This document shows, piece by piece, positions 44,763-52,582 of a DNA stretch of 64,000 nt. Position 1 is the stretch's first letter, and every line of letters starts with the position of its first letter. The stretch comes from Niabella pedocola (lineage in GTDB: Bacteria; Bacteroidota; Bacteroidia; Chitinophagales; Chitinophagaceae). The translations under genes were made by a program, and so were the position numbers. The notes beneath the pieces were generated by a model, which was given only the letters and a program-made list of their open reading frames with translations, did no database searches and was not told where the DNA came from. The stretch covers positions 1-64,000 of the forward strand of contig NZ_JAJNEC010000001.1 in assembly GCF_021044425.1 (NCBI RefSeq). The letters are read 5' to 3'.

Positions 44763-44813
44763 TTACATGGGCAAGTCTGTAAAATGATGATGGATATGTA
44801 CTAAAATTTTCAT
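44763..44813 (-). CDS. hisL: his operon leader peptide (16 residues, four His)
   Basis: A 17-codon frame on the minus strand encodes MKILVHIHHHFTDLPM and a TAA stop. His codons are 6, 8, 9 and 10. Seven bases, GTAAGCC, at 44760-44766 overlap the stop codon and are identical to the descending arm of the attenuator, so they compete for the same GGCTTAC. Stalling at the His codons would leave them free and favour the antiterminator; a ribosome at the stop codon would mask them and allow termination. This is the classical his attenuation arrangement, seen directly in the sequence. No Shine-Dalgarno is present. Confidence 0.82.
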   Translation of the reverse strand: MKILVHIHHHFTDLPM

Positions 44814-44820
44814 TGCGGTG

Positions 44821-44828
44821 CAAATATA
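44821..44828 (-). promoter_or_regulatory. -7 box of the his operon promoter
   Basis: TATATTTG on the minus strand matches TAnnTTTG. It ends only 7 bases before the leader ATG (44813), so the transcript would start at or within a few bases of the leader start codon. No good TTTG is seen at the -33 position. Confidence 0.5.
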
Positions 44829-44929
44829 TATGAAAATTGTGATTTCCCACTTTTTTGGTAGAAAATTTTGAGCAGAGAAATTCAGCTGCAGCAGAAAATG
44901 CCCTATCTTTAAAGTTTTAAAAAGGATAC

Positions 44930-45697
44930 ATGTTACAACTTACCAAGCCCCTTGCTTTTATTGATCTGGAGACCACAGGCGTGAACCTGGGTTCCGACCG
45001 CATCGTAGAAATTGCCATTGTGAAAATCTTGCCCGACGGAACGCGGAATGTAAAAAGAAAACTGATCAACCCGGAAATGCCCATTCCAAAAGCCAATACC
45101 GATATACACGGGATTACCGATGAAATGGTAAAGGATGCTCCCACATTTGCACAGGTGGCCCAGGAGCTGAAACAGGTGTTGGATGGTTGTGACCTTGCAG
45201 GCTACAACTCCAACCGTTTCGACGTACCCCTGCTGGTAGAAGAGTTCTTGCGTGCAGGGGTTGATTTTGATATGCGGGGGCGCAAGCTTGTAGACGTACA
45301 GAATATTTTTCATAAAATGGAGCAGCGTACCCTGGCGGCTGCTTACCGGTTCTATTGCGATAAAGTACTGGACGGAGCGCATTCGGCCGAGGCGGATGCT
45401 TCTGCTACGCACGAGGTGCTGATCGCCCAGATCGCCCGGTATCCTGAATTGGGAACCTCAGTAGAATCGATCAATAAAGCCATCGGTGAAGAAGTGATTG
45501 TAGATTTTGCGCGCCGGTTTATTATGGACAATGGCGTAGAGGTTTTCAACTTTGGAAAATACAAGGGGAAATCGGTTGCGGATATCCTGAAGGCGGAGCC
45601 TCAGTATTACGATTGGATGATGAAGGGCGATTTTCCCCAGCACACCAAGCAAAAACTGACGGAGATATTTACCCGCAGCAAACTGAAAAAAAACTAG
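44930..45697 (+). CDS. DEDD 3'-5' exonuclease (DNA polymerase III epsilon-like)
   Basis: Protein of 255 residues. Exo I is FIDLETTG (Asp11, Glu13), Exo II is in YNSNRFDVPLL, Exo III is HSAEADASATHEVL, i.e. DEDDh type. The C-terminus (~203-255, VFNFGKYKGKSVADILKAEPQYYDWMMKGDFPQHTK) is the small domain also found at the end of exodeoxyribonuclease-X-like proteins. Probable DNA repair or proofreading nuclease in the cytoplasm. Divergent from the his operon. Confidence 0.92.
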   Translation: MLQLTKPLAFIDLETTGVNLGSDRIVEIAIVKILPDGTRNVKRKLINPEMPIPKANTDIHGITDEMVKDAPTFAQVAQELKQVLDGCDLAGYNSNRFDVPLLVEEFLRAGVDFDMRGRKLVDVQNIFHKMEQRTLAAAYRFYCDKVLDGAHSAEADASATHEVLIAQIARYPELGTSVESINKAIGEEVIVDFARRFIMDNGVEVFNFGKYKGKSVADILKAEPQYYDWMMKGDFPQHTKQKLTEIFTRSKLKKN

Positions 45698-45741
45698 ACC
45701 CGGCAAAGGTCTTTCATGTTATTACTGAATGAAAGGACAGC

Positions 45742-46482
45742 GTGGATAAAGTTGTTATTATACCCACATATAATGAAAAGGAGAATGTAGCCCGGATCAT
45801 CGAGGCCGTAATGGACCTTGAGGGCAACTTTCATGTGCTGATTGTGGATGATGGTTCCCCGGATGGAACGGCAGACATTGTAAAGGCATTGCAGGAGCCC
45901 TATAACGGGCGGCTGTTCCTGGAAGAACGCCGCGGAAAACTGGGACTGGGTACCGCCTATATTCATGGGTTTAAATGGAGTTTGAACAAAGGATACCAAT
46001 TTGTATTTGAAATGGACGCCGATTTTTCGCATAATCCGAAAGACCTGGTCCGTTTGCATCAGGCTTGTGTGGAAGGGGCGGATCTGGCCATCGGAAGCCG
46101 GTATGTAAAAGGCGGCGGCATCGTAAACTGGCCGGCGGACCGGGTATTCATATCCAGGGGCGGCTCGTTATATACACGCATGATCACCTGGATGCCCGTA
46201 AAAGATCCCACGGCCGGGTTTATGTGCTATACCGCAAAAGTGCTGCGCGCCATAAATTTCGACAATATCAGCTTTGTAGGATATGCGTTCCAGATCGAGA
46301 TGAAGTATGCTACCTGGAAGCTTGGGTTTAAGATAAAAGAAGTACCGATCATTTTCCAGGACCGTACGGAGGGACAATCAAAAATGAGCAAAGGCATTTT
46401 GAAGGAGGGGATACTGGGGGTATTGAACCTGCGCTGGCAGAGCCTGTTTAAGAATTACAGGAACAGGGTTTCAAATAATTGA
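45742..46482 (+). CDS. GT2 polyprenol-phosphate mannosyltransferase-like enzyme
   Basis: Protein of 246 residues starting at GTG. GT2 fold with IPTYNEKENVARII, VDDGSPDGTADIV (nucleotide-sugar-binding Asp) and EMDADFSHNP (DxD-like), then GSRYVKGGGIVNWP and KDPTAGFMCY, the pattern of dolichyl/polyprenol-phosphate mannose synthases. No C-terminal membrane domain, so peripheral at the cytoplasmic membrane. May supply lipid-linked sugar to GT-C enzymes such as the DUF2723 protein (inference). Confidence 0.93.
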   Translation: MDKVVIIPTYNEKENVARIIEAVMDLEGNFHVLIVDDGSPDGTADIVKALQEPYNGRLFLEERRGKLGLGTAYIHGFKWSLNKGYQFVFEMDADFSHNPKDLVRLHQACVEGADLAIGSRYVKGGGIVNWPADRVFISRGGSLYTRMITWMPVKDPTAGFMCYTAKVLRAINFDNISFVGYAFQIEMKYATWKLGFKIKEVPIIFQDRTEGQSKMSKGILKEGILGVLNLRWQSLFKNYRNRVSNN

Positions 46483-46492
46483 TACAATAAGT

Positions 46493-46948
46493 ATGTATAG
46501 TAAGCAGGAGGCCGCTTTAATTAAGAAGGAATTCTGGACCTCATTGGGTATGTATCTGAAGCCGGTTTTAAACGCCAATGGCCAAAAGATAAACTGGGTC
46601 AACTATAAAACAGGGATCAAGCATATTTACTTCAGAACGGATGTAACTAAAAAAGTTGCTACGGTAGCTATTGAGCTTACGCATCCGGCAGCACCGGACC
46701 GGTTGATGGCGTTGGAGAAACTGGTATCGCTAAAGCCGGTTTTTTCAGAAATGGTGAATGGTACGTGGACATGGCAGGAAACGGTTTATGATGAAACTGG
46801 TCAGCCCATTTCCCGGATCGTTATCCAGAAAGAGGATGTGAATATTTTTGATAAGAACGACTGGCCGGCGATTATTTCTTTTTTAAAACAGCATTTGATT
46901 GCACTGGATGCCTTCTGGCATATGGCCAGGGATTATTTTGAGGACTGA
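46493..46948 (+). CDS. DUF4268 domain protein
   Basis: Protein of 151 residues that is essentially one DUF4268 domain (KKEFWTSLGMYLKP, NWVNYKTGIKHIYFRTDV, WQETVYDETGQPISRI, WPAIISFLKQHLIALDAFW). Elsewhere this domain is found at the C-terminus of nuclease-like proteins; the free form has no known function. Starts 10 bases after the GT2 gene, so co-transcription is likely. Confidence 0.85.
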   Translation: MYSKQEAALIKKEFWTSLGMYLKPVLNANGQKINWVNYKTGIKHIYFRTDVTKKVATVAIELTHPAAPDRLMALEKLVSLKPVFSEMVNGTWTWQETVYDETGQPISRIVIQKEDVNIFDKNDWPAIISFLKQHLIALDAFWHMARDYFED

Positions 46949-47005
46949 TCCGGTTACGCATAACCGGCGATGCAAAAGGCTGCGGATATTTAAAAAACGG
47001 AATCA

Positions 47006-47917
47006 ATGAAACAATTAACGATGAGCTTGCTGGCTACTGTAATGCTCCATGCAATGACAAATGCCCAACAGGAAATTCCTTTATATACAACCGTTCCAAA
47101 CAGCATACCTGCTGAGAACCTGGAAAAGTCGGTAACAGGCGCAGATGGTATTACGAGGGTCAGTAATGTATCTGAGCCTTCGATAGCTGTGTATAAAGCT
47201 GAAGGCGGTTCCGGCAAACAGCCGGCAGTGATCATCTGTCCGGGCGGCGGGTATTCGATCCTGGCCATTAGTCATGAAGGTGTGGATGTGGCCAGGGCGT
47301 TTAACGACATGGGGGTAACCGCCTTCGTGTTAAAATACCGCTTGCCGGATGATCGTATTATGACCGATAAATCGATTGGTCCGCTGCAGGATGCAGAACG
47401 TGCCATACAATGGGTTCGCGAACACGCTGCTGAATACAATATAAACCCGCATAAGATCGGGATCATGGGGTTCTCTGCCGGAGGACATTTGGCATCCACG
47501 CTGTCCACACATTATATGGACGCCGTGATCACGAATCCCAAGAAAACGGCATTACGCCCTGATTTTTCAATACTCATTTATCCGGTGATCAGTTTTAATG
47601 ACAGCCTGGGCCACCGGGGCAGCCGGGAACGGCTGATCGGAAAAACGCCGGCAACAGCGGTCATTCAAAAATATTCCAATGAACTCCGGGTAAATAAAAA
47701 AACACCTCCAGCCTTTCTGGTGCATGCAAAGGACGACCGTACTGTACCCTGGCAAAATAGTGAGCTATATTATGAGGCGTTGTTAAAAAATAAGGTAGCC
47801 GCCCGCGTGTTTTACTATGAAAAAGGCGGTCATGGATTTGGCATGCGGAATAAAACTTCGGATGTGAAATGGATGGATGTATTAAAGAAATGGATGGAGG
47901 AACAGCATATCCTTTGA
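47006..47917 (+). CDS. Exported alpha/beta-hydrolase esterase (BD-FAE/acetylesterase-like)
   Basis: Protein of 303 residues with a signal peptide (ending TNAQ). Oxyanion HGG-equivalent is CPGGGYSIL; the nucleophile elbow is GFSAGGH; acid and base are in HAKDDRTVPW and GGHGFGM. Resembles bacterial esterases that remove acetyl or feruloyl groups from plant polysaccharides, which would fit the GH51 and GH43 genes in the window (inference). Confidence 0.9.
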   Translation: MKQLTMSLLATVMLHAMTNAQQEIPLYTTVPNSIPAENLEKSVTGADGITRVSNVSEPSIAVYKAEGGSGKQPAVIICPGGGYSILAISHEGVDVARAFNDMGVTAFVLKYRLPDDRIMTDKSIGPLQDAERAIQWVREHAAEYNINPHKIGIMGFSAGGHLASTLSTHYMDAVITNPKKTALRPDFSILIYPVISFNDSLGHRGSRERLIGKTPATAVIQKYSNELRVNKKTPPAFLVHAKDDRTVPWQNSELYYEALLKNKVAARVFYYEKGGHGFGMRNKTSDVKWMDVLKKWMEEQHIL

Positions 47918-48026
47918 AAAACTTCCGGCAGTAACAATGCAGATACGGGATTCCCGCCCCATCAATAAACAAATTGTTGTAACTTAGAAGGACGGCTTAC
48001 AGCTGCTACTTGTTTAAACGGTCGTC

Positions 48027-48695
48027 ATGAAATATCCTGTAAAAATACGGTCAATTGCACACGTAACGCACGATGTGCTGAGCATACGGGTTAACAAACC
48101 CGAAGCGTTGGAATACACACCCGGACAGGCAACGGAGGTCTTTATCGACCGCGAGGGCTGGCTGGAAGAAGGGCGGCCATTCACCTTTACTTCGCTGCCT
48201 GATGACAACTACCTGGAATTTACAATAAAAACATATCCCGAACGAAAAGGAGTTACGGCAGAACTGCTGCAACTGCAGGCCGGTGACGGCCTGTTATTGA
48301 ATGATGTTTTTGGTGAAATAGCTTATAAGGGAGAGGGAATATTTATTGCCGGAGGTGCAGGACTTACACCTTTTCTGGCCATTTTGCGCCAGCTGGACAA
48401 AGAGCATCGCATCGGAAATAACCGGTTGCTTTTTGCCAATAAAAAGAAAGCCGATATTATACATGAAGCGGAGTTGCGCGCGCTGCTCGGAGCACATTTT
48501 GTAAATGTACTGTCGGATGAAACAATTCCGGGCTATGCGCATGGTTATATCTCCGGCGATCTTCTGCAAAAAATGATCCCGGATCAGGAGGCCTATGTGT
48601 ATTTATGCGGCCCACCACCCATGATGGACGCGGTGGAACGGGAATTGCTGGCATTGAAGATTGATCCGGCGCGGCTTGTTAAGGAAGGATTTTAG
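48027..48695 (+). CDS. FAD-binding ferredoxin-reductase-like protein
   Basis: Protein of 222 residues. FAD domain (~1-95) with GRPFTFTSLPDD, the RxFT/S flavin motif; NAD domain (~100-222) with GIFIAGGAGLTPFLAILRQL and the C-terminal YLCGPPPMMDAVERELL. No iron-sulfur or globin domain attached. Partner unknown. Stand-alone gene. Confidence 0.93.
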   Translation: MKYPVKIRSIAHVTHDVLSIRVNKPEALEYTPGQATEVFIDREGWLEEGRPFTFTSLPDDNYLEFTIKTYPERKGVTAELLQLQAGDGLLLNDVFGEIAYKGEGIFIAGGAGLTPFLAILRQLDKEHRIGNNRLLFANKKKADIIHEAELRALLGAHFVNVLSDETIPGYAHGYISGDLLQKMIPDQEAYVYLCGPPPMMDAVERELLALKIDPARLVKEGF

Positions 48696-48780
48696 TTTGT
48701 TGCGGCGATAACGGTGCTGTTATTTTTATTTATACAAACGGATATTTTACACGAATACAGATGATTTTTAAGCTCGGATT

Positions 48781-49692
48781 ATGAAGCGAAATTTGATGCT
48801 TTGCGGACTGCTTTTCATGCAGCTGGTGGTGGTTGCCCAACAACCGGCAACAACCCTCATGGATTCTTTAGGAATTATGGCAAAAGGTGCGGTGTTGCAA
48901 AAGATAAGCTCCCGTTTTTCTTTTACAGAAGGACCCGTGGCAGATAAAGCCGGCAACATTTATTTTACGGATCAGCCCAATGACCAGATATGGCGGTACA
49001 ACCTCGACGGAACGCTTACGGAGTTTATGTCGGTCGCCGGCCGTTCGAATGGCCTGGATATGGATGCAAAGGGAAATATCATTGCCTGTGCCGATGCGCA
49101 AAATGAGCTCTGGTCCATTACCCCGGCCGGAAAAGTTACCGTGCTGCTGGGCAAGGTTGACGGTAAAAGGCTGAACGGTCCCAATGATCTCTGGATCGAT
49201 AAAAAGGGCGGTATCTATTTTACAGACCCGTATTATCAGCGAAAATACTGGACGCGTACGGAGCAGGAGATCCCGCAGCAGAAAGTTTATTACCTGCCTC
49301 CCGGGGCAAAGCAACCGGTTGTGGTTACCGATGAGCTGGTAAAGCCCAATGGGATTGTTGGAGATGGCAACGTACTTTTTGTAGCGGATATAAAAGACAA
49401 TAAAATATACCGGTTCCGGATTCGTAAGGACGGTTCCCTGGCCGATAAAGTAGTGTTTGCCGCCCAGGGGGCAGATGGTATTACGTTGGATGAAAAAGGA
49501 AACCTCTATCTCAGCGGTAACGGCGTTACTGTGTTTGATCCACAAGGCCGCCGGATCGCCTATATTCCAGTTCCCGAAAAATGGACCGCCAATATTTGTT
49601 TTGGAGGCAAGCACCGCAACCTGCTTTTTATGACCGCCGGAACCAGTATTTATACCCTGCAAATGCGGGTAAGGGGAATTAAAAAGTTTTAA
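48781..49692 (+). CDS. Secreted SMP-30/gluconolactonase-like beta-propeller
   Basis: Protein of 303 residues with a signal peptide (ending VVAQ). SMP-30 blades: RFSFTEGPVADKAGNIYFTDQPNDQIWRYN with the metal-binding Glu, then RLNGPNDLWIDKKGGIYFTDPYY with Asn and Asp ligands, KPNGIVGDGNVLFVADIKDN, and GADGITLDEKGNLYL. Likely lactonase acting on aldonolactones in the periplasm. Single gene. Confidence 0.93.
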   Translation: MKRNLMLCGLLFMQLVVVAQQPATTLMDSLGIMAKGAVLQKISSRFSFTEGPVADKAGNIYFTDQPNDQIWRYNLDGTLTEFMSVAGRSNGLDMDAKGNIIACADAQNELWSITPAGKVTVLLGKVDGKRLNGPNDLWIDKKGGIYFTDPYYQRKYWTRTEQEIPQQKVYYLPPGAKQPVVVTDELVKPNGIVGDGNVLFVADIKDNKIYRFRIRKDGSLADKVVFAAQGADGITLDEKGNLYLSGNGVTVFDPQGRRIAYIPVPEKWTANICFGGKHRNLLFMTAGTSIYTLQMRVRGIKKF

Positions 49693-49809
49693 CAAGGCGC
49701 AAAAACGGGCTGCAGCATCTTCTGTTAAGAATGCCCGTGCCGTCACCGGCAAAGGGGGCGTTGTGCGATTGCAGACCATGCTGGTACCGCATCTGTAAAT
49801 GGTGCTTCA

Positions 49810-50181
49810 TCACTTTTTTCTGACTACCAGCAGCCAGTCGTTTTCCAGCAACAGGTACCCATAGTCGTAACAAAAAAAGTATGTATGTCCCTTTTTTGTT
49901 TGATACTGGTTGGTCATGTATTTAAACTGAAATCCGGCCAATCGTAATTTGTCGCGATGTATAGCGATTGTTTTTTCTGTTTGCTTCAATTGTTCCTGCA
50001 GTATTTTCCGGTTTTTCCGAAGAATGGCATTAATGTTCCGGATCAGTTTCTCGGGGCCGCTTTTCATGGCGTTATTGTGTTGATTACGGCAAAAATCATC
50101 ACAGAACTTTTTATCAGCTCTCCCTTTTATGGGTTTTTGACAGGAAAGGCATAATTTTCCTGGGGCGTCGGTGTTTGGCAT
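49810..50181 (-). CDS. Small zinc-ribbon protein of unknown function
   Basis: Protein of 123 residues. A treble-clef/zinc-ribbon at ~11-35 (LCLSCQKPIKGRADKKFCDDFCRNQH, CxxC...CxxxC) is followed by a helix (NIRNINAILRKNRKILQEQLKQ) and a C-terminal beta region ending YGYLLLENDWLLVVRKK. Similar small proteins occur in many Bacteroidetes; the function is unknown. Divergent from ssb, with a 30-bp palindrome between. Confidence 0.85.
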   Translation of the reverse strand: MPNTDAPGKLCLSCQKPIKGRADKKFCDDFCRNQHNNAMKSGPEKLIRNINAILRKNRKILQEQLKQTEKTIAIHRDKLRLAGFQFKYMTNQYQTKKGHTYFFCYDYGYLLLENDWLLVVRKK

Positions 50182-50209
50182 AATGACTTGATTTTCCTTC
50201 TACAATATA

Positions 50210-50217
50210 CAAAATTA
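50210..50217 (-). promoter_or_regulatory. -7 box candidate of the zinc-ribbon gene promoter
   Basis: TAATTTTG on the minus strand fits TAnnTTTG, 29 bases upstream of the start codon. A TTTA at 50236-50239 (18-base spacer) is a weak -33. The palindrome at 50246-50275 lies just upstream. Confidence 0.4.
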
Positions 50218-50245
50218 TTCTATTATAAGTGTTTGTAAACGCTTA

Positions 50246-50275
50246 TAAACGTTTACTTACGTAAGTAAACGTTTA
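50246..50275. promoter_or_regulatory. 30-bp perfect palindrome between the zinc-ribbon gene and ssb
   Basis: Arms TAAACGTTTACTTAC (50246-50260) and its exact reverse complement (50261-50275), without spacer. A second imperfect symmetric site with the same GTTTGTAAAC/GTTTAC words covers 50228-50245. Repeated GTTTAC half-sites imply cooperative binding of a dimeric regulator, or a cruciform/origin-like element. It has no T run, so it is not a terminator. Confidence 0.7.
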
Positions 50276-50391
50276 ATAACCGGATAATACTTCCGGAGAA
50301 ACGCATCTTTGGGTTGTTGAAGCCGATAGCGCTGTCGGTTCAGCCGGAATAGCAAATATGATCATCGCCGAAAGGCCCAAAAACCAACGTT

Positions 50392-50748
50392 ATGTACACA
50401 ATCAAAAACAAAGTTCAACTGATCGGTCATTTAGGCAGTGCACCGGAAGTAAAAGCAATTGCCAGCGGGAAAAAAATGGCCCGTTTTAGTCTCGCCACCA
50501 ATGAGAGTTATAAAAACACCAAGGGCGAAAAGGTAACCGAAACGCAATGGCATAACCTGGTAGTGTGGGGCAAGCTTGCAGACATTGCCGCAAAATACCT
50601 GGAAAAGGGGCGGGAGGTTGCTGTTGAGGGAAAGCTGGTCAACCGTCAATACGAGGACAAAAATGGCCAAAAGCGTTATTACGCAGAAATACAGGTGCAG
50701 GAATTATTGCTCCTGTCTGGCGGTCACCGGAGTACCGTGGCGCCGTAA
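50392..50748 (+). CDS. ssb: Single-stranded DNA-binding protein, short form without C-terminal tip
   Basis: Protein of 118 residues: one OB fold (~1-105, KVQLIGHLGSAPEVK, WHNLVVWGKLADIAAKYLEKGREVAVEGKLVNRQY) and a short tail ending LSGGHRSTVAP. The acidic, PF-ending tip that housekeeping SSB proteins use to recruit repair enzymes is absent, so it is probably an accessory paralogue. Followed by a terminator; preceded by the 30-bp palindrome. Confidence 0.95.
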   Translation: MYTIKNKVQLIGHLGSAPEVKAIASGKKMARFSLATNESYKNTKGEKVTETQWHNLVVWGKLADIAAKYLEKGREVAVEGKLVNRQYEDKNGQKRYYAEIQVQELLLLSGGHRSTVAP

Positions 50749-50790
50749 AACCGTAGTATAACACCTTAGAAAAGCGCCGTTGCTAACCAC

Positions 50791-50822
50791 AGGGTTGCCC
50801 TCTATCCGGCAGCCCTTTTTTT
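50791..50822 (+). terminator. Terminator of ssb
   Basis: 9-bp stem AGGGTTGCC/GGCAGCCCT (one G-U pair; 50791-50799 with 50808-50816) followed by seven Ts. Confidence 0.85.
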
Positions 50823-50980
50823 ATGTCAGGTATTTGACGAAATACCCGGAAAATATCTTTCTTGCCGACGGCCTTTCTCAGTGGTGGGTATGCTTTATAA
50901 GTGGCGCCGCTGCAATGAACGATAACCGTTTAAGGCCTGAATTGCAGGAAGCGAAGCTGCAATGCCTTTAATAATTGCTC

Positions 50981-50988
50981 TATCTTTG
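50981..50988 (+). promoter_or_regulatory. -7 box of the META-lipoprotein promoter
   Basis: TATCTTTG matches TAnnTTTG exactly, 40 bases upstream of the start codon. No TTTG at the expected -33 distance. Confidence 0.45.
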
Positions 50989-51028
50989 CAGTGCTCAAAT
51001 ATTCCTGTGAACTTTAAAACCTGTTATC

Positions 51029-51814
51029 ATGAGAAAAGCAATTTTCATTTTCGCAGCGCTCGGCACCATCATTCTTACCGCATGTAATACGTCAAAACGA
51101 CCGGCGGCAGGCGCACCCTCCGGCACCATCCTGGAACAACGATGGAAGCTGACGGAACTGGCGGGCAAACCGGTGCCGGATCAGATCAATCACAAAGAGC
51201 CGTTTTTACAATTACAAAGCAGTGATTCGAGGTTTAGCGCTTCGGCGGGCTGTAACGGGCTGGGGGGAACGTTTACACTGCAAGACAATGGCCGCATCCG
51301 TTTCAGGCTTGGGGCATCAACGTTGATGGCCTGCGATCATATGGAGATGGAACAAGGTCTGATAAGGGCGCTCGAGTCTGCAGATAACTATACCATCCGG
51401 AACAATGAGCTTTCGCTCAATAAGGCAAGAATGGCGCCGTTGGCGCGTTTCCGGGCTGTAACGAGCGGGCAGGAAAGCAGTGCTTTAAATGGCACCTGGG
51501 AACTCAATTATATATCCGGTTCGCGGATCGCATTTGAAGGTTTGTATCCCCGTAAACGTCCTACTATTGTTTTTAACCTGCCACAAACCACTGCCAGTGG
51601 AAATAGCAGTTGTAACCGCTATACCCTCTCTTTTTCTATAAATGATCATTCGATCCGGTTTAAAGATCCGGCAAGTACAAAAATGTACTGTGAGGGGGCA
51701 GGTGAATCTACCTTTTTTAATACCCTGAAAACCGTTACCAAATACGATATAACGGGGAATACACTGCACCTGATTATGGGTGATATAGCTGTGATGCGGT
51801 TTGAACGGAAGTAG
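51029..51814 (+). CDS. Lipoprotein with two META/HslJ-like domains
   Basis: Protein of 261 residues with lipobox Cys19 (ILTACNTS). Two META (HslJ-like) domains in tandem: ~35-140 (QRWKLTELAGKPVP, FSASAGCNGLGGTF, STLMACDHMEMEQGLIRAL) and ~150-260 (LNGTWELNYISG, GNSSCNRYTLSF, STKMYCEGAGESTFFNTL). Known in heat-shock and stress lipoproteins; role unknown. Single gene. Confidence 0.92.
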   Translation: MRKAIFIFAALGTIILTACNTSKRPAAGAPSGTILEQRWKLTELAGKPVPDQINHKEPFLQLQSSDSRFSASAGCNGLGGTFTLQDNGRIRFRLGASTLMACDHMEMEQGLIRALESADNYTIRNNELSLNKARMAPLARFRAVTSGQESSALNGTWELNYISGSRIAFEGLYPRKRPTIVFNLPQTTASGNSSCNRYTLSFSINDHSIRFKDPASTKMYCEGAGESTFFNTLKTVTKYDITGNTLHLIMGDIAVMRFERK

Positions 51815-51885
51815 CCGGTTTTATAATTGTTAATAACGACCAGGATAACGCCACCGGTTTTATTAAGTGATGGGTCTTTGATAAC

Positions 51886-52476
51886 ATGAAAGAACCATCA
51901 CAATTTTTAATGACCATCCGCCCGGATCTGATGTTGCCGATTGATACAAACAGGCCGGAAAGTAGCGACGTTGCGTGTGAAAGACACGGGCTGGGGATTA
52001 AAAGCAGCGAAAGACTATGTGGATACAATGGAAGCGGGCATTGCCGTCGCGGAACTTCAAATGGTGTATGGGAAGGATGCTGTTAACCGAAAAACTGTAC
52101 ACCCGGGCGATGTCGGATGGGACCAGGTTGCGGCCGTATTTGATGCATTGTGCAATGATGAAGTACCAAATGATGCTGCACTGGATAAAGCGCTTGAAGA
52201 TTTTTTTCAGGTGTTCCACAGGCCGATATTATAAAAGCGCATACGAGCAGGTATAATGTTCGCAAAAAAGAAGCGGCTTCAACGATGCCTGCCGGAGCAG
52301 GGGTAAAACAGCCGGGACCATCACAAAAAAGTATCAATGAGGATCATTATAACAAAGAGCAAAGGGGCGGTTCCGATTCCGGGTGATACCTGGTTATTGC
52401 ATTGATCATAACAGGAATTGTTCTGTACCTGTTTGCAAAGTATTCGGGAATGCAAGTGTATTGGGCGATAAAATAA
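51886..52476 (+). pseudogene. Frameshifted gene with L7/L12-like segment and C-terminal membrane helix
   Basis: Coding-like sequence is spread over three frames. Frame 1 (51886-~51940) gives MKEPSQFLMTIRPDLMLP; frame 2 (51941-~52204) gives TGRKVATLRVKDTGWGLKAAKDYVDTM, like the C-terminal fold of ribosomal L7/L12 found in bacteroidete proteins, then KTVHPGDVGWDQVAAVFDAL; frame 3 (after the T7 run at 52201-52207) gives GVPQADIIKAHTSRYNVRKK and, past a TGA at 52384, a membrane helix YLVIALIITGIVLYLFAKY before TAA. The T7 run is the likely site of one shift. Either a pseudogene or sequencing/assembly errors. Confidence 0.65.
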
Positions 52477-52480
52477 AAGG

Positions 52481-52567
52481 AGGCCGTATCAACGCGCTCC
52501 ATACTGTAATGAATTCCAAACGATGCCGGAATGACATTTCATTATGAACGGCCTTTTGATACGACCT
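52481..52567 (-). terminator. Long imperfect hairpin behind hsp20
   Basis: Arms AGGCCGTATCAA (52481-52492) and TTGATACGACCT (52556-52567) can pair across a 63-base loop, and the minus-strand sequence after the hairpin is T-rich (TCCTTTTATTTTAT). It lies 16 bases past the hsp20 stop, so it could end the hsp20 transcript, although the loop is unusually long. Confidence 0.4.
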
Positions 52568-52582
52568 CTTTGTAAAGCTGCG

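Noticed and set aside
48868..49779. 303-codon minus-strand frame antisense to the SMP-30-like gene
   Set aside because: The plus strand encodes a complete signal peptide and SMP-30 motifs; the antisense frame has none.
50228..50275. CRISPR-like or iteron array because GTTTAC words repeat
   Set aside because: The words are symmetric and adjacent, without regular spacers or repeated units; an operator/palindrome fits better. No CRISPR array or cas gene is present in the window.
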